Shown here: in pieces, positions 24,501 to 35,645 of the stretch
Layout: every line of letters starts with the position of its first letter
Position numbering within the stretch: position 1 is the first letter of the stretch
Source: Lithospermum erythrorhizon
Lineage: Eukaryota; Streptophyta; Magnoliopsida; Boraginales; Boraginaceae
Reading direction: 5' to 3'
Assembly (NCBI GenBank): GCA_019722365.1
Contig: JADFUC010000090.1
Span: 744,001 to 808,000 of the forward strand
DNA: 64,000 nt
Position numbers and translations under genes: made by a program
Notes under the pieces: generated by a model
The model's input: only the letters and a program-made list of their open reading frames with translations
Told to the model about the DNA's origin: nothing
Databases searched by the model: none

Positions 24501-27500
24501 ATAAAACATTTTATTTTAAAAAAAATAAAAAATTCAGGGCATCCCTATGTGTTGCACAATTAGCTAACAAAAAAATAGTAAGAGGTATATCTCAAAGACG
24601 TGAAGATCCAAGCTCCTCTTAGTTGTTTGTTTATTCTTTAATCTTCTGCCAACTAGCATCCCTGTTGACCCTGTATATATTTCAGGCACACTGATCAATT
24701 TAGCAGATGTAGCATTCTTTTGCTGGAAAATCCATTGATTTCCCCCTCCGAATCCGGTATACTAAACAACTGAACATTATCTTTGTAAAGCTAGGTGCAA
24801 AACTCTTACCCCTGATCCGGCAACACTTGTAGAGTTGTAGTTCGTGAGTGAGGCCTATAGGATAGACTATAATACCATTTTATCATAGGAAATAGACACC
24901 CTCGAAGGTGAATTTGTTTTAAGATGATCGTGCGCCATGAGATTCCCAAGAAGAAATCCTTATTTAGTTTCACCAATACATTCTTTAATTCATGCACCTT
25001 AGATGCTGACAATGAAAGCTTCATTCCCACAATTGAAATGCTCAAAACTTGTTGAACAAAAGTATTAGAAAACGATCCTTTTTGGGCTTAATTAAAAAAG
25101 AATTTTAATCTACAAAAATATTACATTAAATATTATCTTTTTATAATTAATTCATATAATTATCTGAAATAAAACACATTAAGCTGGCATACCATTATTA
25201 CGTAAGACTAAATTACATGGAAATAGAGTTGAAATAATCTAATATAACGTCTTAAGTTCAGCTTGTCAGATCTTAGTTGACGTAAATGATATAGTAATTT
25301 TTTATTTCCTTCTTGAACTCATTAATCAGGAGGACAGAAGGTGTCTGTTCTTGGTAAGAGAGGGAGTATTAGGCTAAAGGTGATGATGATAGACTTTGAA
25401 GAGTGTGATGTTGACGAGATCTTACAGAAAGTGTTAAGGCTTGAATGAAAGGTATTAATACTTTTTTTGTCAAGATGAATAAAGAAATAGTATCACAGCC
25501 GAAAAAGTAGGTGAGAACTTGTGGCCCATTTCTTGCTATAGATACACCTTTGGGATTATTGGTCCTTTAGAGTGTAGTAATGAAGAGGACAGAGCTTCAG
25601 TGCGGAGGTCGAAGAATGGGAAAGAGAAGTCGCCTTATGCAAGACCATGATAGGGTTAAAAGTTAAATGGTTGTAATTATGATACTTGAGAATATTGGGT
25701 TGTGGTGATACATTCCTTATTAAGCGAATCCGATTGAGAGGAATTAAATGTTTAGTAATTTAAGGGAAAATCCATCAATTATGTCAAAAGCCTCGTGTCA
25801 ATTTTAATAGTCGTTATTCCATTCTTTTTTACATTTTAGATACGATGGTATGGGTAGGTATGTGCGGTTTGAGGCGGTTAACAAGGACTTTTGAGGCAAT
25901 TTTGGCACATGACATCATGAGGCTAATGGAGTGCTGTAATTTTCAATCGAGGAAGGAAGGAATCAATTTTAGGGATCAGAATAATAAAATATTATTAATC
26001 TCTTTCAGGATATGCTCACTATTTAAGAACTCAAAAATTGCATTAGTAACATCATTTCCAAACTCAAGGATGACATTAAATCTTAAACGATTGATTTTCA
26101 TCTTTAAAAAGCTTATTAGCCAAACATTATCTATTGAATCTCGATTGATCAAGATAATGAGGTCATAACATTATTTTTTGTTGATTTTGAAGCACTTGAG
26201 CCTAAATTATTGACTTCAATTTCAACATGGGAGCTTAAGTTATTGACTTGGATGGCCTTTCTCGATTAGCTGATCAAAATCGGTTAGGTGGAAGTTGTCA
26301 ACTTCATCTCACATTTCGGACTTCCCGTCTCAAAATCTTCAACATTATTTAATCCATTATTTCTACATACTACATACATCAAGTAAGCGTCTTTAATTGA
26401 ATTAATAATTTCTTAATTAAATAAATTAAGAAATATTTACCAACAATGTTTTTAATGTAATAATATATGAATAACATATTCAATATGATTTTTTTTGTAA
26501 ATTTTATTGACATATATATCAATATATATATGATGTAGTTAAAAATAAATTAATATGCACATTGGAATTGAAGTTATTGTCTTATATGAAAATTATAGAA
26601 TTTATATTGCAAATTACTATTATGACTTTAAATTAAAATGTGATAATTTATAGTTAACAAGGACATTAAATAAAAAAAAACTTTTCCAAACCGCATAATT
26701 AATTATGCCTATTTATTTTATATAGTATGAATAATTATACTACTAATATATTTATTGAGAAGCTCGGTTTGAATGTCTCATAGTTTGATTAAGGTAATTT
26801 AATAAGTTCATGAGATACTCTATTAATGTCAAGTTATTCCGACAGATACAAATTTAATATTTCACTCGATCATTTAAGTATGAAATTTCAAGATTTTGTT
26901 CGATTCGATAAATTTCATCAGGTTCATCCAAGTATAAAATTTTGTCCACTAGTATTAATCAGAATTTTGTTCAATTCCACATATATCGAATGAGGATGGT
27001 GAATTATTGAAATCATCTATCAAAATAAAAAAATTTAAAATTATAAAAAACTATTAATACAAATATATTTAAAGGAAAAAAAACAATTACATCCTTCATT
27101 TCAGAGAGTTATCATATTTTATTAATGAACTTTTTTTTTTTTAGTTTTTGATCACAATGTATATTTTTATATATTATATTATAATAATTGGTAAAAAATA
27201 TAAAATTTTGTTATATAATTAATATAGACATGATATATCTGTGCTTGATATGTGACGTGGAAATGACTATTTTACCCCTTTGAGCAAACAAATTATTACA
27301 AATGCTTTGTTGACATATGGCGAATTATGCAATCTTTGTTGTGTAACTGGCCGAATTTTCCAATGCTTATAAATAAACTGCGAATTAGTTTATAAATATA
27401 CTACCAAATAGACTAAGTGTATTATCTGATAAGCGAATTCATTATCTTATTACAATAAGCAAATTTACTTTGTGTTTGTTAGATGTAAGCTGACCTTAAC

Positions 27501-27520
27501 TGTTTGTTTATGAAAACACA
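24501..27520. other. intergenic DNA, increasingly AT-rich
   Basis: The two longest frames (79 residues minus at 24,806-25,045; 107 residues plus at 25,845-26,168) show no domain and biased composition. I call neither a gene. Confidence 0.45.
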
Positions 27521-27895
27521 AAGAATGAATTAAATAATTAATTACATAAGAAATATAGAGCCAATTAATTATAAATATTAAATAGTGAAAATTACATAAA
27601 AATGAATAAAATAAATTAATAACATAAGATAATTAAATATTTAATTACATAGAATGAATTAAATAATTAAGTATAAGAAATATTAAATAATTAATTGCGT
27701 AAGAATGAATTAATTTATAAGGCAATTAAATATTTAATTACATAGAATGAATTAAATAATTAAGTATATAAAGAAATATTAAATAATTAATTATAGAATG
27801 AATTAACTACATAAGCGATTAAATATTTAATTACACCAAGAATGAATTAAATAATTAATTACGTGAAAGTATTGAATAATTAATTACGTAAAAAT
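27521..27895 (+). repeat. AT-rich degenerate tandem array (ATTAAATAATTAATTACATA unit)
   Basis: The words GAATGAATTAAATAATTAA and TTAAATATTTAATTACAT alternate at least eight times with variable spacers of 10-30 bases. Confidence 0.75.
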
Positions 27896-28149
27896 GATAA
27901 TCTGGCAGATTGATCGAGCGACATGTAGAACAAGCACAATAAGCGTCATAGAATTACTTGAACAGCCCGAATTGACATTTGTTCGTTATATGACAACGAG
28001 ATTATTTTATAGCTTGTTATACGACCAGCGATGATTCTGATACAATAAGCGCATTTATTAAAAATATAATGAGAATGGTGTATTAAATTGAGAGAGAAAA
28101 TGTAATAATTTGTGTATTTAGTATCGATTTATGAATTATACTCAATAGG

Positions 28150-28870
28150 AAGTATTGACATTGTAGATTTGCTGAAATATAATAGATATGAATCAAATTA
28201 TGATAAAATTATGAAATATCTTTGAAATTATGATTAAACAATGAAATATGAGATTATGATAAAATTATAATGAAATTATGAAATATGATAAAATTTTAGG
28301 TTATGATAAAATATGTTAATATTATAAAAATAGATTTAATTTTAGATTATAATCGTAAAATAATGACATATCGAACAATTGCAAATATGATTAAACAATA
28401 AAATATGAGATTATGATTAAATTATGATTAAACAATAAAATTATGAAATATTATGAAATTATAAGTATTATGAAACCTGAAATTATGAAATTATAAAATT
28501 GCAGAAATATTATGAAGTATGAAATTATTATGAAATATGAAATTATGAAATTTTAGATTATGAAATATGAAATTATAAAATTATGAAATTATTATGAAAT
28601 TTTAGGTTATAAACAATAGAGTATGAAATATTATGAAATTATGATTAAGCAATGAAATGAGATTGTGATAAAATTATGATGAAATTATGAAATATGATAA
28701 ATTTTAGGTTATGATAAAATATGTTAATATTATAAAAATATAGTTAATTTTAGATTATGAGATATATAAAATATAGTAGCATTCTGAAATATAAAATATA
28801 GTAAAAAAATGGTAAAATATGAAATATAGTAAATTTTAAACTTGATAAGAGATATTAGTAAATTTTAGAT
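28150..28870 (+). repeat. AT-rich degenerate tandem array (GAAATTATGAAATAT unit)
   Basis: Short words such as GAAATTATGA and GAAATATGA recur dozens of times. A larger block (TATGATAAAATATGTTAATA with its flanks) occurs twice, near 28,300 and 28,700, showing a higher-order duplication of about 400 bp. Confidence 0.75.
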
Positions 28871-28959
28871 TAAATGATCGAATTTTTCCAAATGATTAAC
28901 TTTAAAGCAATGAATTAACGCGTGTTTGTATCATGCCATGTTTATATCTTAAATAATGA

Positions 28960-31330
28960 ATTATTTGCTTATTGTTGAATTCTGAGTAAAATATGGCCTT
29001 GTTTTAATGATGAGCAAACATTGATTTACTACTCCCAACGCCATATTGTAAGTGATTTAATTAGGTATGTTAGAGAAAGGTGCTTGTCGGACGGGACAGT
29101 TGACATTGATATCAAGCAAGCACAATATCGAGGCATTGAAGACGATAGAAGAAATCTCGTGAGCGAGGTGATTTTAATGCCAAAATATGAGTAGCGGTGA
29201 GATAGAAGAAGAATCAACCATACAAATCTTCAAAGTGAAGAATGGCGATGAAGAAGATCGTTCAATCACCGGTCATGAAAGGACGAAGAAGAAAAGTTAA
29301 AGAATCCCAGAGATCCCGGAAGAAGGCGAGTCTTGGATCTGGCCAAAAGGTCAGGTAAAGTTATGGCAGATGCTACTTTCTTTCTTTCATTGATGCTTGA
29401 TTGAAGTTAACATTTAGAATATTTTCAAATCATTTTTGACTAAAGATCTTGCCGTTTCAATATTTTTTAAGAATGTTTTGTCGAAAATATTTTGAAAATC
29501 TTAATGTGTATAAAGCGGGATTTGAATTCATTTTATTAAAGGAGTTTGAAAAAAGAGCTTTAAGCCCAACTTTTGAATAAATCTAAATCGGGCCTCGCGA
29601 AGCGAAATCACGATTTAGTTTTACCACTTCCTTCGCCAGACGATGAGACCGAGGGTCTCGATGAGGTGATGTCCCAGCGTTTTTTCTTTGTTTTCTACTG
29701 TTTAGACCCCACGGCCGAGACTAGGCTGCCGATGAGGAGTCTCGATGCGTGTCAAGAAACTAGCCGTTTTGTCCGTTTTAACTCACCATTTTCGCGCTTT
29801 AAATCACAGAACCTTAGAACTCTTCCCAGGCTTTTCCCAGACAATTCTAAATGTTTTATACTCATTTCTCATCTTTAAAATACCGTCTCTCAAACACATG
29901 AGCTGGTACATGATTTATCGAAAGTGAGTTTGGTTTATGCTAAACTTTGAAATGAGAAATGGGAAACTACAAAACATTCAAGGTGTTTGATGGGGAAATA
30001 TAAAATGGGAATTCGAGAGCTTAAAGTCTTATCTACTCAACAAGGAGTTGAACTATTTGATGTATTATCTACTGATGTAAGGAGTTATAAATTGTGCCAA
30101 AATTGTAATCCTATTGTAGCTCGTTGAAGACATTTAGATTAGGATAAAACAACAATCTACATTCTAAAAGAGATGTCCCGTTAAGTTAGAGTTGTTCTTT
30201 ATTTTTCAGAGCTTGAGGTCCGAGGTGTTGTGAGAACTTTGCTGAAGCTAAGGAATCGATGAATTGCCATAGTGTTGAAGTAGTACTTCAGCCAATAAGA
30301 CATAGAGTGCTGAGGTAAGAGGTTGCATCTCCGACAGTTGGGTGAAATCCTAGAGATTGTGTCCTTGGGTTGCTTGGTGTACTATAGAGGGGTTAGGAGC
30401 TAAGGAGAAGTAGGGAAATCTGGGTTGAGGCTGGGTTCTAGGGGTTAGAGTTGAAATCATAGGGTGATTCCTTGGGTTCAGTGATGTATTACTTGAGAAG
30501 TTGTGTTAAGAGTTGTAGAAGTTAGTTTGAGGCATGACATTTTGAGAGAAGCGCCATCTAGTGGTTCTAGTGAAAGCCTGAGGTGAGGGCCTTGGGTCGG
30601 GGATGTAGATTAGCAGGCATAAGTGGCTTGAATGTCGGAGTTTTGTCTTTTCACTACTCTTTTTACTTGTGCACATATTAGCAACATATGCTAGGTGCTA
30701 GGATTCGATTATATGCTAGTTTATACCTTATTGAATATGTCGACATATAATTGAATTATTGTGTTAGTGATATGTCAAAGTTTAATCGAGCCTAAATAGA
30801 ATGTCTATATTTGATCTTAATTCAATATTCATGATTAGGATAGTTTGATTTGATCATGAACTTAATTGTATATTAAGCACCGATCAAATCATAATTAAAC
30901 ATATCAAGAATATCTTAGAAACTTCGCCTAGTATATCTATGTATTGAATTATTGGTATCTTGTAGATTCTTGGATTGATCGATAGCCATGAATGGACTTA
31001 ATGCGTATTATGCATGAATGGGCTTAATGTTAATATTGATCAAAATGAGTTTTGGATGTTTTATTGCACATAATGATTCTTAGATCGTTTATTGTTTCAT
31101 CTTTTATCTGGCGTTCATTTGAGGTGTTAATCTTAATTTAGTCTATTCCCGCGTTGTTTTACAAAATTGCTAAAGTTACTATATTAGCAGTGAAACTTGA
31201 ATTAAAGTTTGTATAAACAAGTAGAAAGCGGTCAACCCAGCCCTTAGTCACTTGACCATACCTACAGGAGCGTCATATAGGCTAACACCCATAACCCACG
31301 TAATCATTTCAATTGCTACTTATATTCTGT
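28960..31330 (+). mobile_element. dispersed repeat, copy 1 of 2 (LTR-like, non-coding)
   Basis: This region is colinear with 53,340-55,500. Shared landmarks are GAAGAATGGCGATGAAGAAG (29,237 and 53,563), ATTTTTTAAGAATGTTTTGT-like text (29,462 and 53,794), GTCTCGATGa/g words (29,655; 53,990), TTTGATGTATTATCTACTGA (30,057; 54,371), AATATGT.G.CATATAATTG (30,734; 54,937) and a GTCATATAGGCT/GTCGTATAGGCT end (31,271; 55,481). Copies differ by many small indels. There is no polyprotein, so it is probably a solo LTR or non-autonomous element. Both copies have the same orientation. Confidence 0.8.
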
Positions 31331-32358
31331 TTCGCCGTCGATTATGAATTATTAATGATATTAATTATAATTCCGAATATTAATAATTTTCAATTTTCAT
31401 AATTCGATTTTTTATAATTTCAAATATTGATAATTATTTATTGTTAATAATTTTGAATGTTAATAATTTGATTTTGATAATTAGTGAATGTTGATAATTA
31501 ATGTTGTAATTTGAATTTTGATAATTTCAATAATTAATAATTAATGTTGTGTATTTAGAAATTTGTGCTAATATTTTCTCAAATATTTAATTGAATGTTT
31601 AAATATGATAGCATTATTCAACTTACGGATTCACTTGATCATTTTTTAATTGGTGTTTAAATATGATGCGTTATTGACTTATGATTGGCTTGGTCGTTTT
31701 AGTTCGATCCCGAGCAGTCGTAATGGAATTCGTTTATATTTGTAAGGAAAGTAGTAATTTTTAGTAAATCTTCATAATTAAACAAGCTAATAAATCAGAT
31801 GTTTATTTATAATACTTAATTGAACTGTGTTTGTTTGAAATCTGGCGAATTATTTGTTTTTGTCTAACCGGTAAAATTAAACTTGTTTCATGGCTTAACG
31901 AAGGAAAATTATTCGTTTTTATAGCAGAAAATTAGCGAAAGTAAAATAGTAATTTAAATAAGTATTGCATTTCTTGTTTGGTGTGTGTATATGATTGATT
32001 AATATTAATATGATAATTTATTGAAACAATTTCTCGAAATTAAGGTAAAATTATTAAAATGATGTCATGACTATTCCTTGTCTCCTTTTGCTTGTGAGAA
32101 AACCAAAACCCCTTCTCTGATTAAAGACGGCCATTCCCATCATATCTTAAACTTACTCCCTCAAAATCTTTAGCTTTTTTCCTCTTTTGATCATTTGCTT
32201 ACATATTAATACTATTTATTGATCAATCAGTGAAGGGCACTGACCAATTGAATTCATTCTTGTGCATCCAATCTTGATCTTATCAAAAAGAAAATAATCA
32301 ACAAGGTGGGATTGATCTGATTTGGATTTGGATGTAAAGATTTAATTTTTTTGATGGG
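31331..32358. other. AT-rich DNA upstream of the At5g19025-like gene
   Basis: 31,350-31,560 is a degenerate GATAATTTnAAT-type array. 32,080-32,350 probably contains the core promoter and start of the leader of the next gene. No other gene seen. Confidence 0.45.
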
Positions 32359-32516
32359 GTTTTGATAAAGATTCAATCTTTATGATTAAATTTCAATTTG
32401 GTTTAGTTGGGTTTTGATAAAAAGATTCAATCTTGATAATTATATTTCAATTTTGTTTAGTTGGATTTTGATAAAGATTAAATCTTTATCATAAATTTAT
32501 GATTTTGTTTGTTTGA
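32359..32516 (+). repeat. three tandem 52-54 bp copies in the leader, each with an AAGATTnAATCTT palindrome
   Basis: Copies begin at 32,359, 32,411 and 32,465. Each starts G/ATTTTGATAAA, passes through AAAGATTCAATCTTT or a close variant, and ends near TTTGGTTTAGTTGG. The last copy ends 7 bases before the start codon of the next gene, so the array is probably transcribed as the 5' UTR. Confidence 0.85.
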
Positions 32517-32522
32517 GCTCAA

Positions 32523-33206
32523 ATGGTATGTTATCATAGTCCAATTGTAGTTGACCAACACTTAGGAATGGGGAAACCAGTGAATTTAGCTGACCCTTAT
32601 GTGAAATTGAAGCAAATTCATCAATTTCATAGGAAAAAGTCCACCCTGAATTTGCAGGATCAACTGAATATTCCTGGGTGTGAGCAATCACCTTATGCTA
32701 TAATCGATGTGATAATCATGATTGCTGTGATTTGTGCTTGTGGGGTTTTGGTTTATCCTAATGTCAAGACTTTACTGATCAAATCGGTTGAACTTTTTTA
32801 TGATTATGGTTATCTTGTAGAAGAGGAGATTTCGAGGAATCCGATGATATATGGTTGTCTAGGACTTAGCATTTTGTTTGCTGCTCTTGCTCTTTTAGCT
32901 ATACTAATTTATGCAAATAACTGGTGTGGGAGACCAAGCTGTCTTGGACTCCGAGATGCTGCTGAATTCGATATTCAAATAGAGACAGAAGAGTGTGTGA
33001 AGCATTCAGAATGTGTAACCAATAAGGGGGTTAAAAGGGGAGTGTTTGAATTGCCTAGGGATCATCACAGGGAGTTAGAAGCTGAGCTGAAGAAGATGGC
33101 ACCACCTAATGGAAGAGCTGTTCTGATATTTCGTGCTCGATGTGGATGTTCTATTGGCAGATTGGAGGTTCCAGGACCGAAGAAGTCTGGAAGGATTAAG
33201 AAGTAG
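32523..33206 (+). CDS. membrane protein, At5g19025-like (ribosomal protein L34e superfamily protein)
   Basis: A single uninterrupted frame of 227 residues. It has two hydrophobic segments (about 58-78, IDVIIMIAVICACGVLVYP, and 109-130, YGCLGLSILFAALALLAILI), followed by a cysteine-bearing domain: CGRPSC (135-140), AEFDIQIETEECVK, and near the C-terminus RARCGCSIGRLEVPGPKK. This is the signature of a conserved plant protein often annotated as 'ribosomal protein L34e superfamily' or At5g19025-like, despite having no evident ribosomal role. Function is unknown; a membrane protein with a cytosolic or lumenal Cys-rich, possibly metal-binding, domain is inference. The chosen ATG is the first in frame after the triplicated leader and matches the family start. 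It appears intact and expressed-type. Its regulation may involve the leader repeat. Confidence 0.88.
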   Translation: MVCYHSPIVVDQHLGMGKPVNLADPYVKLKQIHQFHRKKSTLNLQDQLNIPGCEQSPYAIIDVIIMIAVICACGVLVYPNVKTLLIKSVELFYDYGYLVEEEISRNPMIYGCLGLSILFAALALLAILIYANNWCGRPSCLGLRDAAEFDIQIETEECVKHSECVTNKGVKRGVFELPRDHHRELEAELKKMAPPNGRAVLIFRARCGCSIGRLEVPGPKKSGRIKK

Positions 33207-33728
33207 GTTGATAGCTTTACTTTGATTTATACAGATAGCATATACATTTCAGAATTAATAATAATAATGAGGGGGACAGAAAGTTACACATATGCTCTCT
33301 GAAACAATCTTGAAAGAATACTTTTTATGAATACAATACATCAAACTTACATTGGATTTCAGGATGCTTTGGTTTCGATATTTCTGTGTTTTATTCTCCT
33401 GCAATTATTCCTAACGATGATGGATTGTTTTCTAGTTCCAATTGCTATTTTTTGTAGGCGCCTACTATGTTTTGAACAACTTGTTGCTCTAAATGTGTAT
33501 ACTATGTTGTTTGCTAAAGATGCTTTTCAATTCTAGATATGGAGTAGTATGTTTCGAGATTAAGGTCAGTCGGTTGTGCTTTAAGAAAATGGTTGCTCTA
33601 CATGTATACATCTTAACATTGCTGCCATTTGTTTTTAGCTTTACATTGATTTGAATGGCTTTAAGCTGAATATATCTCTTATTCATGAGCTAGGATGCAA
33701 GGTAATTGCACCAACAGTTTTTGCAGTT

Positions 33729-33934
33729 TGACAAAAACGAGACTTGGTCCCTGAAATTTGTGTTGGTGCAAATTAGCCATTGAAGTCACACAAACGTTGC
33801 ACATATGGTTCATTTTCTTTTATATATGGTTACATACTAATGAGGAGCATATGTTCTATGTGCAACACTTGTGTAACTTGAAGAACTAAGTTGCAACAAT
33901 ACAAATTCTAGAGGCTAAGTCTCTACTTTTGTCA
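33729..33934 (+). repeat. foldback MITE, 206 bp
   Basis: Left arm (TGACAAAAacgAGACTTgg... to GTTGCACATA near 33,813) and the reverse complement of the right arm (TGACAAAAgtagAGACTTag... to GTTGCACATA) align over about 75 bases with scattered mismatches. The termini are TGACAAAA and TTTTGTCA. It lies just 3' of the At5g19025-like gene. Target-site duplication is not evident. Confidence 0.8.
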
Positions 33935-33957
33935 TACTCCGGGGACTACTAATGCAT

Positions 33958-34647
33958 TTAGCTCTCTGTGGTGACATTTTCAGCAACTCCTTTCATGATA
34001 GCTACCAGAGGCTGAATTGTGACAATTGAAGGAGCTGCATTTGCTGCTTCTCCCTTGTCTTCATACTCAATTGTACTTCTTATAATGCATTTATTCTCAC
34101 CATCTTCAACCCCTTCGAACCGAACCCGGTATAATGTAAACCCCATATCGAGATAGCCTCCTCCAACCACCTCGGCTTCTTACACTCTTTTTTCATCATC
34201 TACCTTAGTATACTTCTCTGTGTAATTCTGCAATCCTTGGTGTCCCTGAAAATGATCCACCATTCAACAAACAAGAAAAAATTCCCAGTTATCAACTTAG
34301 TTTTAATAACAAGTAGTACCCCCTCCTTCAAATACTTTCCCTCTAGACTTTGAAAAAATTTACATTGTCCACTATACACATAGTTATATTACGAAAATAT
34401 TATTGTTAACATTCCTCGGAATGGCAAATCTCTATAGTTGGTTCAAGATCGATCACTGGTTTCAATTTACCTGGTTCAAATGTTATGGTGAGTAGAGTAC
34501 CAACGCCTCCGTCGCCTTCAACGACATCAATCTTCTTGACGAAACCGTGCAGTTGTTCCTCTGCAATTGGTTTCAACTCAAGCGTACCATAACTTCACTT
34601 GCTGCTGCCTTCACTTCCATCTCCTCCGAAAGCATTCCCTTCACCAT
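33958..34647 (-). pseudogene. dead Bet v 1 / PR-10 family gene (norcoclaurine-synthase-like)
   Basis: Exon 1 is 34,647-34,471 and exon 2 is 34,245-33,958, with a 225-bp GT-AG intron at the standard Bet v 1 position. The reading shows MVKGMLSEEMEVKAAASEV, then after a frameshift YGTLELKPIAEEQL and KKIDVVEGDGGVGTLLTI (the glycine-rich P-loop of the fold). Exon 2 has YTEKYTKVDDEKRV, a stop at 34,180-34,182 where the family has Lys, then EAEVVGGGYLDMGFTLYRVR to the normal end. There are two frameshifts (near 34,590 and at the start of exon 2) and one internal stop. The lysine and tyrosine of the norcoclaurine-synthase-like motif suggest that subgroup, but catalytic assignment is not safe. It cannot make a full protein. 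Confidence 0.85.
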
Positions 34648-35645
34648 TCTTCTTTCTCTTTTTTGTGAATAAATTCATTGTTGAGTAGACAACATGCTAG
34701 GCAATATGTTAAGATATTTGAATAGAATTCTTTATCAACCACATTCTTGATTCTTCAACTAGTGGTTATAAACTTATAATGCCAATACTATTTTGTATTG
34801 AGGATAACATTCACATACTCATGGTTGCCATCAATGTCATGCCGTGTGTATTAGGTATGTACAGACAACGAGACATAATTTAGGGTTGTAAGAATTTGTG
34901 ATATTATTTATCAAAAAAAAGAATTTGTGATATTTGATATTGCCATTCCCAAGTTCTCAGTTTAACACCGTAAAACTAACCAATTAAATCAAATCTTATT
35001 TTATTAAATTCAATCGATTATATAGATACAATGTCTTTATTGAGGATCTTTTGTATTAATTTATAACACCTTAATTAAATTAGTGATGACACAGGTGCAG
35101 AAGGTTGAAAAATGGCTTGGTTATAAGTATAATACAAAAAATTTAATATATTTGGCATTGAGTTATTTATACTTCGTGTAAATAAATAACCAATAGGATT
35201 AACAATGTGATAAATAATTTGCAATGATCGATCGAGTTAAAGTATTATAATAACAATGATTAATTTTCTTTTAAACATAACATTACCTCCCGTGAAATAT
35301 TCGCTTTACCTCGATAAAATCATAAATGTAATTATATTGTATTTAAAAATAAAATATGCATATTGATATTATAACACATAATCAGGATTGCAAATTAGAT
35401 AAGAATTTGTGAATGTTTATAACTCCTATATTCTCTTAACCAATCTATAAAACACCTAACTTTATTTGTGTAAGGATAGCTTAGACCTGGTCTGAAATCT
35501 AGCTCCATCTCCAACTTCATTAATAAAGTTTCAATCTTTTTAAGGTAAAGTTTCATTCTTGATGAGTTCTTCATTCTGTATTATTTTTCATCAATTGGTA
35601 TATTAGTGATTATTTCATAATATGTTTTGCAATTAGTGTAACAAG
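34648..35645. other. intergenic DNA upstream of FTSHI3
   Basis: AT-rich. The last few hundred bases (35,450-35,645) are the probable leader of FTSHI3. No other gene seen. Confidence 0.5.

Noticed and set aside
27521..28870. CRISPR-like or minisatellite array
   Set aside because: Units are degenerate, spacers irregular and AT-only; plant nuclear low-complexity repeat.
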